From JASGCL01 sp965203915 (GTDB lineage: Bacteria > Pseudomonadota > Alphaproteobacteria > JASGCL01), in the NCBI GenBank assembly GCA_965203915.1, contig OZ241918.1, positions 124,001-188,000 on the forward strand: 64,000 nucleotides of DNA, written 5' to 3'. The position numbers and the translations under genes were made by a program. Below the pieces are notes generated by a model. The model was not told the origin of the DNA, did no database searches, and saw only the letters and a program-made list of their open reading frames with translations. Of the stretch, positions 45,644-53,578 are shown piece by piece (within the stretch, counting starts at the first letter, position 1; each line of letters begins with the position of its first letter).

Positions 45644-45672
45644 TTTTTAACCCTTTTATTTATTTTTGTCAA
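45644..45672 (-). promoter_or_regulatory. Predicted leaderless promoter of argF
   Basis: On the minus strand: perfect TTGACA (45667-45672), 17-nt spacer, TAAAAA (45644-45649), 5 nt, ATG at 45638. No SD. Confidence 0.5.
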
Positions 45673-45749
45673 AATTGTTATGGGCAGTCATAGGCGTCAT
45701 GACTCACAAAGAGGTGGGGGGGGGTGATGGGGGGGGATAGGCGGACGGA

Positions 45750-45765
45750 TGTTTCACGGGAAACC
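45750..45765. promoter_or_regulatory. parS: parS site 2 (ParB binding)
   Basis: TGTTTCACGGGAAACC, two mismatches to consensus, inverted relative to site 1 and identical to it over the 14-bp core. Lies 82 bp before parA. G tracts of 9 and 8 bases lie just to the left (45716-45724, 45729-45736). Confidence 0.85.
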
Positions 45766-45847
45766 TTTCAAGAGTCCGCCGCCTTAAGCATCATTTTGCC
45801 TTTGCTAAAGATAAAAAACAGTCTAAAGAAAAACATAAGAATCAAAC

Positions 45848-46606
45848 ATGGCTATTACAGTTGCTTTTACAAACCAGAAGGGCGGGGTGGCAAAAACCAC
45901 CACCACCGTCAACCTTGCCACGGCTTTGGCTGCCAGTGGTAAAAGATTGCTGGTGATAGATTTCGACCCGCAAGGCAATGCCGCCACCGCCCTTGGTTTG
46001 TCCAAAGAGCAAACCTTGACTATTTATGAAGTATTGACCCAACAAACATCGATGCGCGAAGCCATTATCAAAAGCGCGGTGCCAGGGTTATTGTATGTTT
46101 GTTCGTCTTTTAATTTGGCGGGGCTGGACCACGAACTTTACGGCACTGAAAACCCCGAACAACGTTTAAAAAATGCCATCAACACCGTGGCGGATGATTA
46201 CGATTATGTTTTTATCGATTGCCCACCCAGTTTGAATCTGTTGACGGTGAATGCCATGGTGGCGGCCAGCGAATTGATTATTCCCATGCAATGCGAATTT
46301 TACGCGCTCGAGGGGTTATCTTATCTTTTGCAAATGGTGCAGAAAATACAAAAAAATTTGAACCCTGGTTTAAAAATCGAAGGCATTGTTTTCACCATGT
46401 ATGACGAACGTTCCAATTTAACAGGGGCGGTGGTCGAGGATGTTAAACAACATTTTAAAAAAGAAATTTACCAAACATTTATTCCGCGCAATGTTAAGGT
46501 GGCGGAAGCCCCCTCTCACGGTAAATCGGTTTTGCTTTATGATTTAAAATCGGCGGGCGCGCGCGCCCATGTGGCCTTGGCGAAAGAATTTTTGTCGCGT
46601 CATTAG
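45848..46606 (+). CDS. parA: Chromosome partitioning ATPase ParA
   Basis: 252 residues. Deviant Walker A QKGGVAKTTTT (10-20), Walker A' DFDPQGNAATALG, Walker B VFIDCPPSLNLLT. Drives segregation of ParB-parS complexes from the origin. Two parS sites lie upstream within 1.2 kb. Unusually, parB does not follow; the next 270 bp are a repeat array, then rsmG-ribBA-leuA on the other strand, and parB is 4 kb downstream. Confidence 0.95.
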   Translation: MAITVAFTNQKGGVAKTTTTVNLATALAASGKRLLVIDFDPQGNAATALGLSKEQTLTIYEVLTQQTSMREAIIKSAVPGLLYVCSSFNLAGLDHELYGTENPEQRLKNAINTVADDYDYVFIDCPPSLNLLTVNAMVAASELIIPMQCEFYALEGLSYLLQMVQKIQKNLNPGLKIEGIVFTMYDERSNLTGAVVEDVKQHFKKEIYQTFIPRNVKVAEAPSHGKSVLLYDLKSAGARAHVALAKEFLSRH

Positions 46607-46624
46607 GGCAGGGCAAGTTTATTT

Positions 46625-46873
46625 GCCCTATCGCTGACGCTACTTGAGGGCAAGTTTATTTGCCCTATCGCTGACGCTACTTGAGGGCAAGTTTATTTGC
46701 CCTATCGCTGACGCTACTTGAGGGCAGGTTTGTTTGCCCTATCGCTGACGCTACTTGAGGGCAAGTTTGTTTGCCCTATCGCTGACGCTACTTGAGGGCA
46801 AGTTTATTCGCCCTATCGCTGACGCTACTTGAGGGCAGGTTTATTCGCCCTATCGCTGACGCTACTTGAGGGC
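46625..46873. repeat. 37-bp tandem array (7 units) between convergent parA and rsmG
   Basis: Units begin at 46625, 46662, 46699, 46736, 46773, 46810 and 46847, exactly 37 bp apart. Each has a 27-bp core (GCCCTATCGC...TTGAGGGC) and a 10-bp linker such as AAGTTTATTT. GGGCAA and TTGCCC on either side of each linker can form hairpins. Units are nearly identical, differing mainly in the linker. The array fills the intergenic space up to 4 bp from the rsmG stop. Confidence 0.92.
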
Positions 46874-46877
46874 AGGC

Positions 46878-47546
46878 CTATTTCTTTTCCAACCGCGCCA
46901 CCACACCGCCCGCGTCATTATGCGCCAAAATTTTCATGCGCCATTTTTGTTTTTCCATCGTGTCGGTGGCTTGCCATTCGTCATGAATCTTTTCCCCCTT
47001 TAACAGATACAGCGGTAATTTTTTTGGCATGACGGACGACAATAGTGGCAATAGTTTGGGCAAGGGGAGCAGGGCGCGTGCCGTCATGAAGCCAGGGCGA
47101 TGTTGCTTGACGAGGCTTGGCAAGACCTCCTCCATCGTTCGGGCCACCACCACACCATCAAGCCGCAGGTCGGCGACCATCGCCTGCAACGCTGTCGCCT
47201 TTTTATTTATTTTTTCCACCATGATAAATGCTTGACCAAAAGACAATGCCAAGGGGATGGCGGGCAAACCATTGCCCGACCCCAAATCGATGAAGCGATG
47301 ATTTTGTCCTATCGCTGACGCTGCTTGAGGACGATGATCCTTGTCATGTTCATTGTTATGCCCCTGCCCAGGCAACATACCAGCTAAGTCGCGTTCAATC
47401 ACCTGCCCCAACCACAAACTTGGCGCAAGGTGATGTTGGTTAAAATAATCAAAAGACGCAATTTGGTTCGGCGCGATAAGGTTTAGTTTGTCATTCCATT
47501 GCACCAATTGGTGATAATAATTTTCTAAGGGGGGCAAGCCAGGCAT
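46878..47546 (-). CDS. rsmG: 16S rRNA (guanine-527-N7)-methyltransferase RsmG with repeat insertion
   Basis: 222 residues. SAM motif FIDLGSGNGLPAIPLAL (about 83-99) and MVEKINKKATAL identify RsmG. Just before it, residues about 60-82 (NNEHDKDHRPQAASAIGQNH) are an insertion; its second half is encoded by a 27-bp copy of the dispersed palindrome (47306-47332), read in a different frame from the argC copies. Stop lies beside the parA-side array, so the gene is convergent to parA instead of being in the usual rsmG-parA-parB order. Likely co-transcribed with ribBA (18-bp gap). Confidence 0.92.
   Translation of the reverse strand: MPGLPPLENYYHQLVQWNDKLNLIAPNQIASFDYFNQHHLAPSLWLGQVIERDLAGMLPGQGHNNEHDKDHRPQAASAIGQNHRFIDLGSGNGLPAIPLALSFGQAFIMVEKINKKATALQAMVADLRLDGVVVARTMEEVLPSLVKQHRPGFMTARALLPLPKLLPLLSSVMPKKLPLYLLKGEKIHDEWQATDTMEKQKWRMKILAHNDAGGVVARLEKK
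47306..47332. repeat. Copy of the dispersed palindrome inside rsmG
   Basis: 27-bp unit with compensating end changes (GTCCT...AGGAC in place of GCCCT...AGGGC), so the stem ends still pair. Its coding strand reads RPQAASAIGQ. Confidence 0.85.
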
Positions 47547-47564
47547 ACAAGAACAAAAAGCGAA

Positions 47565-48731
47565 TTAAAATTTTGTAAATTTTTCGATGGTCAAACCAAA
47601 GCCCGCCAAGCCAAGATATTGCTTTTCATGATGCGCCAAAAGATTAAGACTGGTGATGCCGAGTTGTTTCAGCATTTGCGCCCCCAAACCAATTTCGCGC
47701 CAGATCTTTTTTCTTTGCTTGTCGCTATTTTGATGGGTGTCGTCCTTGCCACCATTGTTGTCGGCATGGTTGCCAGCATCGTTGCTTTCCACCCCCACCG
47801 CACCACGGCGCAGGTATACTAACACCCGCGGTGCTTGCTGGCTTTCAGGGTCCTTGCTTAAAATTTCCAAGGCTTGGTTTAAATCATTGGTGCTATTATT
47901 AAAAATATCATCGGGCATGGTTTCGATATGCAAACGGGTCAGGGTGGGGGCCTTGCTGGCTTGGCTGGCATCGCCAAACACCAAAGCATAATGCGACACA
48001 TCGTCAAAAATACTTTGGTAGGTATAAAGGGTAGCAGGGCTTTTCTTGCCGCCTATCACGATGTCGATATTTTTTTTGTCCTTAAGGGTCAGCAATTGCT
48101 CGCGGTCCTGGCGATAAGAAATAATTTCATCGATGGTTAATATCGGCAAGTTATGTTCCTTGGCAAAATCTATTAACTCTTCACCTTTTTTCACCGTGCC
48201 ATCGTCGTTGACCAATTCGCCTATCACCCCAACATGGGGCAAACCCGCCAAAGCCATCAAATCGACCGCGGCCTCGGTATGGCCCGCGCGGGTTAAAACG
48301 CCGCCGCGTTTGGCGATAAGCGGAAAAACATGGCCAGGGCGCACAAAATCATCGGCCTGGCTATCCTCGGCGGCAAGCAACCTTACCGCCTGCAATCGCT
48401 CCTTGGCGCTGATGCCCGTGGTGACATGTTGTTTGGCATCGACCGAAATGGTGAAGGCCGTTTGGTGCGGCGCATCATTGTTTTGCCCTGGCACCATTTC
48501 ATACAACCCCAATTGCTTGGCGCGTTCGCCCGTTAAGGGGGCGCAAATAATGCCCGATGTATGACGGATCATAAATGCCATGGCTTGCTCGCTCATGGTG
48601 TTGGCGGCAGCTATGAGGTCGCCTTCCCCCTCGCGGTCGTCGTCGTCCTTCACCAATATCATCTTGCCGTTTTTCAGGGCTTGCAAGCCCGCCGCAATTT
48701 TGGAAAAAGTTTTGTCGTTTTCGGGTATCAT
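47565..48731 (-). CDS. ribB: 3,4-dihydroxy-2-butanone 4-phosphate synthase with degenerate GTP cyclohydrolase II-like domain
   Basis: 388 residues. The N-terminal DHBP synthase domain (1-205) is intact: DDDDREGEGDLIAAA, THVTTGISAKER-like VTTGISAKERLQAV, RPGHVFPLIAKRGGVLTRAGHTEAAVDL. The C-terminal RibA-like domain lacks the zinc Cys motif (G-C-x10-C-x-C); the corresponding stretch is FGDASQASKAPTLTRLHIET. It therefore cannot be a normal GTP cyclohydrolase II, as in several alphaproteobacteria with pseudo-RibBA. A Asp/Asn/His-rich insertion (NDAGNHADNNGGKDDTHQN) lies near the end. Between leuA and rsmG on one strand. Confidence 0.88.
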   Translation of the reverse strand: MIPENDKTFSKIAAGLQALKNGKMILVKDDDDREGEGDLIAAANTMSEQAMAFMIRHTSGIICAPLTGERAKQLGLYEMVPGQNNDAPHQTAFTISVDAKQHVTTGISAKERLQAVRLLAAEDSQADDFVRPGHVFPLIAKRGGVLTRAGHTEAAVDLMALAGLPHVGVIGELVNDDGTVKKGEELIDFAKEHNLPILTIDEIISYRQDREQLLTLKDKKNIDIVIGGKKSPATLYTYQSIFDDVSHYALVFGDASQASKAPTLTRLHIETMPDDIFNNSTNDLNQALEILSKDPESQQAPRVLVYLRRGAVGVESNDAGNHADNNGGKDDTHQNSDKQRKKIWREIGLGAQMLKQLGITSLNLLAHHEKQYLGLAGFGLTIEKFTKF

Positions 48732-48748
48732 AAAAAAACTACGCCGCC

Positions 48749-50494
48749 TTACTTTTTGCTGGTTGGTTGGCTAGCGTTCGCCAAATATCGATTGGTGGCC
48801 GACATGATAGCCTTAAGCGATGAAACATCAATACTACGGTCGCGGCCCACGCCATGCAAAACTTGTCCCGCGCCATCCCCCTGGTTGTTGCGACACTCCA
48901 TGTAGGTAATGGCAACCGCATCTTTCCCCTTGCCCAAAGCATGTTCGTTGTAATCGACAATATCCAATTGCAGTCCGCTATCGCCATTAAGGGCGGGGAG
49001 GAAAGCCTGCAACATCGTCTCCCCCGTTCCGCGCAATATTATTTCTTTGCCGCCCTTGGTTAGGGTAAATTCGCAAGCCATGGTGCCGTCGTGGCTTTTT
49101 TCAATGATGGTGAAATGTTGCCATTGATACAAACCATTTTTATCATTCAGGTAAGTTTCAAAAAAAGCCTGGTAAATTTCGGTCGAACTTACTTCGCCCA
49201 AATCCATGCCTTCTTTGTCTTCGGATAACCTCTGCACCACGCCCGAAAATTCTATCTGCAAACGGCGCGGTAATTTTATACCATGGTCGGTTTCCAAAAC
49301 AAATGACACGCCGCCCTTACCCGATTGGCTGTTGATTCTAATCACCGCTTCATACGTTGCGCCAATGTCGGCGGGATCAATCGGCAGGTAAGGCACTTGC
49401 CAAATGGGGCTGTTGCCTTCCTTCAATGCCTTTAAACCTTTGTTGATGGCATCTTGGTGCGAGCCTGAAAAGGCGGTGAAGACCAATGCCCCCGCGTAGG
49501 GATGACGGTCGGCAACGGGCATGCGGTTGCAATATTCCGCCACCGCCACCAGGTCGCGGATGTTGGAAAAATCGATGCCAGCATCAACCCCCTGGGTGAC
49601 CAAATTAAGCCCCAAGGTTACCAAATCGACATTGCCCGTGCGTTCGCCGTTGCCAAACAATGTGCCCTCCACCCTGTCGGCGCCCGCCATCAACGCCAAT
49701 TCGGTGGCGGCAATACCCGTGCCGCGGTCGTTATGCGGGTGCAAAGACAAAATAATTTCCTCGCGTTTTTTAAAATGTCGGTGCATCCATTCTATCATGT
49801 CGGCGTAATGGTTGGGGGTGGCAATTTCAACGGTGGAGGGCAGGTTAAAAATAATAGGCTTCTGCTTGGTGGGTTTGATAATATCCTGCACCGCTTCACA
49901 AATCTCTAAGGCATAATCCAACTCGGTTTGGGTAAAGCTCTCGGGGGAATATTGAAAGCGAATGTCGCTGTTTTGACATTTGTCGGCATGGGATTTAACC
50001 AAGGTGGCACCATGGCAAGCAATTTCTTTTACTTCTTTTTTGTCGGCTTTAAAAACCACGCGCCGTTGCAGGGTCGATGTTGAATTGTAAAAATGCACGA
50101 TGGCGCGGGGATAACCACGCAAAGCCTCAAACGTTTTTTCTATCAAATGGTCGCGGCATTGCACCAACACTTGGGGCCAAACATCATCGGGGATGAGGTT
50201 GTTATCGATAAGGTGGCGTGCAAAGTCAAAATCGGGTTGGCTGGCGGCGGGAAAGCCTATCTCAATTTCCTTGTAGCCAATCTCGCAAAGTTTTTTAAAC
50301 AGGCGAGTTTTGCGTTCTATCCCCATGGGTTCCACCAATGCCTGATTACCATCGCGCAGGTCGACCGAACACCAAATGGGCGATTTGGTAATTTGCTTGC
50401 TGGGCCATTGCCTATCGGGCAGGTTGATAGGGGCAGTAGCCTCGTACTTATAGAAAGGCATGGCGGCAGAAGAAAGCGGTGGGCGCGACGACAT
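48749..50494 (-). CDS. leuA: 2-isopropylmalate synthase (long form)
   Basis: 581 residues. Condenses 2-oxoisovalerate and acetyl-CoA, first step of leucine synthesis. TIM-barrel metal site in WCSVDLRDGNQALVEPM and LHPHNDRGTGIAA (His-x-His), then a linker and the C-terminal LeuA dimer/feedback domain (about 440-560). The start adds a Ser-rich lead before MPFYKYEATAPI; Met12 is an equally possible start. Followed by ribB after 17 bp. Confidence 0.93.
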   Translation of the reverse strand: MSSRPPLSSAAMPFYKYEATAPINLPDRQWPSKQITKSPIWCSVDLRDGNQALVEPMGIERKTRLFKKLCEIGYKEIEIGFPAASQPDFDFARHLIDNNLIPDDVWPQVLVQCRDHLIEKTFEALRGYPRAIVHFYNSTSTLQRRVVFKADKKEVKEIACHGATLVKSHADKCQNSDIRFQYSPESFTQTELDYALEICEAVQDIIKPTKQKPIIFNLPSTVEIATPNHYADMIEWMHRHFKKREEIILSLHPHNDRGTGIAATELALMAGADRVEGTLFGNGERTGNVDLVTLGLNLVTQGVDAGIDFSNIRDLVAVAEYCNRMPVADRHPYAGALVFTAFSGSHQDAINKGLKALKEGNSPIWQVPYLPIDPADIGATYEAVIRINSQSGKGGVSFVLETDHGIKLPRRLQIEFSGVVQRLSEDKEGMDLGEVSSTEIYQAFFETYLNDKNGLYQWQHFTIIEKSHDGTMACEFTLTKGGKEIILRGTGETMLQAFLPALNGDSGLQLDIVDYNEHALGKGKDAVAITYMECRNNQGDGAGQVLHGVGRDRSIDVSSLKAIMSATNRYLANASQPTSKK

Positions 50495-50653
50495 GGTAGA
50501 ATAGAAAAAGTAGCCTGCAGGTTTTTTTTAGATATAATCCATTGTAGCAATAGATTCAACCGCCAAAGCAAGCTAAAAATGGCAACTATAATATTGGTAA
50601 AAATTTTGCTTTTTATAAGTCGAATCGGTTATAGGGTAGGATAGGACCAAAAG

Positions 50654-51709
50654 ATGAAAAACATAACACCCAAAAACCAAGGGCAAAAACCCGCCATCAC
50701 CCCACCCGCTAATAAAAAGCAGGTTTTGGGGCGGGGCTTATCGGCCTTGCTTGGTGAAATGGCGACCGAGGTTCCCATTGCGGGGTATCAATCATCCACG
50801 CCCCCCGCCGATGCGGCGGCAAGAAATATCGATGGCACAAGTTTTAGCGCGGCGCGCGACGGTAGCAAAAATAATATGATAGCCGCGATGGCGGGCACGG
50901 GGGTGGTTGAACAACGAAAATATCGGGAGGTTTCAACCGCCAGCATCACCCCCAACCCCAAGCAGCCGCGCAAAAATTTTAACCAAGAAAAATTGCAGGA
51001 GTTGGTCGAATCCTTGAAAATGCGCGGGGTTATTCAACCGCTGTTGGTGCGGCCACACCCGCAAAACCCCGATGCCTATGAATTGGTGGCGGGGGAGCGG
51101 CGATGGCGCGCGGCGCAAATGGCGGGGCTTCACCTGGTGCCCGTGATAGTCAAAGATTTGGACAATGCGCAAACCCTGGAATTGTCTTTGATTGAAAACC
51201 TGCATCGCGATGATTTAAACGCCATCGAAGAAGCCGAAGCCTTCCAACGGTTGATAGACGAATTTCAGCATAGTCATGAATCCTTATCAAAAATATTGGG
51301 AAAAAGTCGTTCGGCCCTGACCAATGATTTAAGACTTTTAACCCTGCCCAGCGGGGTTAAGGAATTGATAAGAATTGGCAAATTGTCGGCGGCGCATGGC
51401 CGCAACCTGGTTGGGGTGCCACGCGCCGATGATTTGGCGATGAAGGTTTTGGCCGAACAATGGTCGGTAAGAAAGTTGGAACAGGAAGTAAAAAATTGGA
51501 AAGGGGCGAGCGATGATAAAGCCACGGCGAGCAAACCCATGATGGGAAAGGACGCCCAAGTGAAAGATATAGAAAACAAATTGGAAAAGATTTTGGGGTT
51601 GAAGGTTGCGGTGCAGTTGAAAAAAAATAAATCGGCGGGGGCCATGACCATTTGGTTTGATAATGGCGAACAATTAACCAAGGTGGCGCAATTGTTGTCG
51701 AAAAAATAA
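50654..51709 (+). CDS. parB: Chromosome partitioning protein ParB
   Basis: 351 residues. The ParA-contact N-terminus QVLGRGLSALLGE (22-34) is followed by a ~65-residue low-complexity linker. The CTP-binding/ParB domain has PRKNFNQEKLQEL, GVIQPLLVRP and GERRWRAAQMAGL; the helix-turn-helix is SHESLSKILGKSRSALTNDLRLL. The C-terminal dimer domain starts near 300. SD AGGACC lies 7 nt before the ATG. Its targets are the parS sites near argF. It is separated from parA by three opposite-strand genes. Confidence 0.95.
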   Translation: MKNITPKNQGQKPAITPPANKKQVLGRGLSALLGEMATEVPIAGYQSSTPPADAAARNIDGTSFSAARDGSKNNMIAAMAGTGVVEQRKYREVSTASITPNPKQPRKNFNQEKLQELVESLKMRGVIQPLLVRPHPQNPDAYELVAGERRWRAAQMAGLHLVPVIVKDLDNAQTLELSLIENLHRDDLNAIEEAEAFQRLIDEFQHSHESLSKILGKSRSALTNDLRLLTLPSGVKELIRIGKLSAAHGRNLVGVPRADDLAMKVLAEQWSVRKLEQEVKNWKGASDDKATASKPMMGKDAQVKDIENKLEKILGLKVAVQLKKNKSAGAMTIWFDNGEQLTKVAQLLSKK

Positions 51710-51750
51710 TCGCATCGACATTTTGCCTTGAAGCATTATCAAAAAAAATC

Positions 51751-52758
51751 ATGCCCGAATTGCCCGAAGTCGAAACGGTAAAATTGGGTTTGGCACGCCA
51801 TATCATTGGCAAGGAAATAAAAAATATTTTTTGGTCGGGCAAGCCCATGCGCCGCGCCATCACCACCATTCCCAACAACCAAATCGCGCCCACAGCTAAA
51901 CAGACAAAAGATTTAGAAAAAATATTGCAAAGCCGTTGGCGTGGCAGAAAAATTATCGATGTCAGACGCCGCGCGAAATACCTCATCATCGATGGTAGCC
52001 CCATGGTGGATAATACCGCCGCCACGCAATCGCAACCAAGCGCGGGGGATACAAAACGGTTGTTGCTTTGCCATTTGGGAATGAGTGGGTTTTTTCGTTT
52101 TTGGCAACCAAGTCATAACGGTTATCATGACGCCGAAGACCAAGATATTATACGTTGCCAAGCATGGGCGGGGGAAGAGAATCCCAACCCAGCATTAAAA
52201 GAAATGATGCAACAAAAACATTTGCATGTGTTGATGTTGCTCAATAATGGCTTGCTGGCTTTTTATGACCCGCGGCGTTTTGGTTTTGTGGCTGACATGG
52301 CTTCTGATTCCTTACCATCCCACGCGGCGATGGTTGTTTTGGGGCAAGAGCCCGAAGAAGCCAAGTTCGAATATTTATGGCAAGCATTACAAAAATACAA
52401 ATTGTCATTAAAAAGTTTTTTGTTGAATCAAAAAATCATTGTCGGCATTGGCAATATTTATGCGGCGGAAATTTTATGGTTGGCGGGGTTATCGCCCACG
52501 CGCCTTTGCCATACATTGAATCAGGGGGAGGCAAAAAAATTGTTAGCCGCCATCAAAAAAATATTGCGCCAAGCCATCAAGAAAGGCGGTTCCAGTTTTT
52601 CTGATTTTCGCCATCTTGACGGGGAATTGGGTTATTTTGCCAACCATTGGCGTGCCTATGGCATGGCCGAACAACCATGCCAACAATGCGGCAGGCCGAT
52701 AAAAAAAATCTTGCAAAATGGTCGCACAACATATTATTGTGATTATCATCAAAAATAA
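51751..52758 (+). CDS. mutM: Formamidopyrimidine-DNA glycosylase
   Basis: 335 residues, about 60 more than usual. Removes 8-oxoguanine. N-terminal catalytic PELPEVETV (Pro2, Glu3), Lys in RRRAKYLIID, H2TH region NQKIIVGIGNIYAAEILW, and the zinc finger at the end. That finger reads CQQCGRPI...YYCDYHQ, so the fourth ligand is His instead of Cys. Insertions occur near 70-80 and 85-100 (TAATQSQPSAGD) and 130-160. Sits 41 bp after parB. Confidence 0.92.
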   Translation: MPELPEVETVKLGLARHIIGKEIKNIFWSGKPMRRAITTIPNNQIAPTAKQTKDLEKILQSRWRGRKIIDVRRRAKYLIIDGSPMVDNTAATQSQPSAGDTKRLLLCHLGMSGFFRFWQPSHNGYHDAEDQDIIRCQAWAGEENPNPALKEMMQQKHLHVLMLLNNGLLAFYDPRRFGFVADMASDSLPSHAAMVVLGQEPEEAKFEYLWQALQKYKLSLKSFLLNQKIIVGIGNIYAAEILWLAGLSPTRLCHTLNQGEAKKLLAAIKKILRQAIKKGGSSFSDFRHLDGELGYFANHWRAYGMAEQPCQQCGRPIKKILQNGRTTYYCDYHQK

Positions 52759-52775
52759 TTTATCAACATCGGCTC

Positions 52776-53525
52776 ATGACTTATATTTTACAAAAAGAAA
52801 ATGCGGGGGTTTTGACCCTGACGCTTAATAATCCCGAAAAACTAAATGCCCTGTCGGACACCATGATGACCGAGCTGGATGGATTGTTGGTCGCGGCGGA
52901 TAAGAATGATAAAATCAAGGTTGTGTTGTTGCATGGTGCGGGGCGCGGTTTTTCGGCGGGTGCCAATATTGGTGAAATGGCGGCGGAATCGGCAAAGGGT
53001 TTGGCGGAAAAAAACTTTATCACCAAAAATTGGGAAGGCTTGGCAAGGTTTTCTAAACCAACCATGGCGGCGGTGCATGGTTTTGCCTTTGGTGGCGGGT
53101 TGGAATTGGCGATGATGGCCGATGTGATGTTTGCCACGGCGGATTGCGCCCTGGCCCTGCCCGAGGTTACCTTGGCCGTTATGCCAGGGGCGGGGGGTTC
53201 GCAACGTTTGCCAAAACTCTTGCCGCCGCAACTTGCCCATTACATGATATTAACGGGGGAGAAAATCACGGGCGCAACCGCCGAACAATTTGGCATGGTG
53301 GCAAAAACCTTCCCTGCCGAGAGCATATTGGGGGAGGTAGAAAAAATAGCGCAAAAAATAGCAACCTATTCCCTGCCCGCCCTGCAAGCCATCAAATCAT
53401 CGTTGCGCGATGCGGCACAATTGCCGCTGGCCGAGGGTATTGCCAAGGAAAGACAGCGATTCTATTCTCTGTTCGACACCGCTGAACAAAAATTGGCGAT
53501 GCAAAAATTTTTGCATAAGAAATAA
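52776..53525 (+). CDS. Enoyl-CoA hydratase/isomerase family protein
   Basis: 249 residues. Oxyanion-hole segments are LHGAGRGFSAGANIGEM and HGFAFGGGLELAMMADV; catalytic Glu position is in LPEVTLAVMPGAGGSQRLPKL, where the usual second Glu pair (GxxPGxGGTQR) is mostly conserved. Likely hydrates 2-enoyl-CoA in beta-oxidation; could also be an acyl-CoA isomerase. Starts 17 bp after mutM and ends at a strong terminator. Confidence 0.88.
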   Translation: MTYILQKENAGVLTLTLNNPEKLNALSDTMMTELDGLLVAADKNDKIKVVLLHGAGRGFSAGANIGEMAAESAKGLAEKNFITKNWEGLARFSKPTMAAVHGFAFGGGLELAMMADVMFATADCALALPEVTLAVMPGAGGSQRLPKLLPPQLAHYMILTGEKITGATAEQFGMVAKTFPAESILGEVEKIAQKIATYSLPALQAIKSSLRDAAQLPLAEGIAKERQRFYSLFDTAEQKLAMQKFLHKK

Positions 53526-53556
53526 AAAAGGGCGGTTATTGCTAACCGCCCTTTTT
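53525..53556. terminator. Bidirectional Rho-independent terminator
   Basis: A perfect 14-bp stem AAAAAGGGCGGTTA / TAACCGCCCTTTTT (53525-53538, 53543-53556) with TTGC loop. A-run and T-run on the two sides allow use by both the hydratase gene and the convergent barrel gene. Confidence 0.95.
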
Positions 53557-53578
53557 ATTTTCTTGAAAGGAAAATAAC

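Noticed and set aside
46625..46873. Seven-copy 37-bp repeats considered as CRISPR or plasmid-type iterons
   Set aside because: No variable spacers. Iterons are unlikely because units are hairpin-forming, the same family occurs inside argC and rsmG, and the likely origin is 3.6 kb away.
48133..48564. 143-codon open frame opposite ribB
   Set aside because: Antisense to the intact DHBP synthase domain; no similarity.
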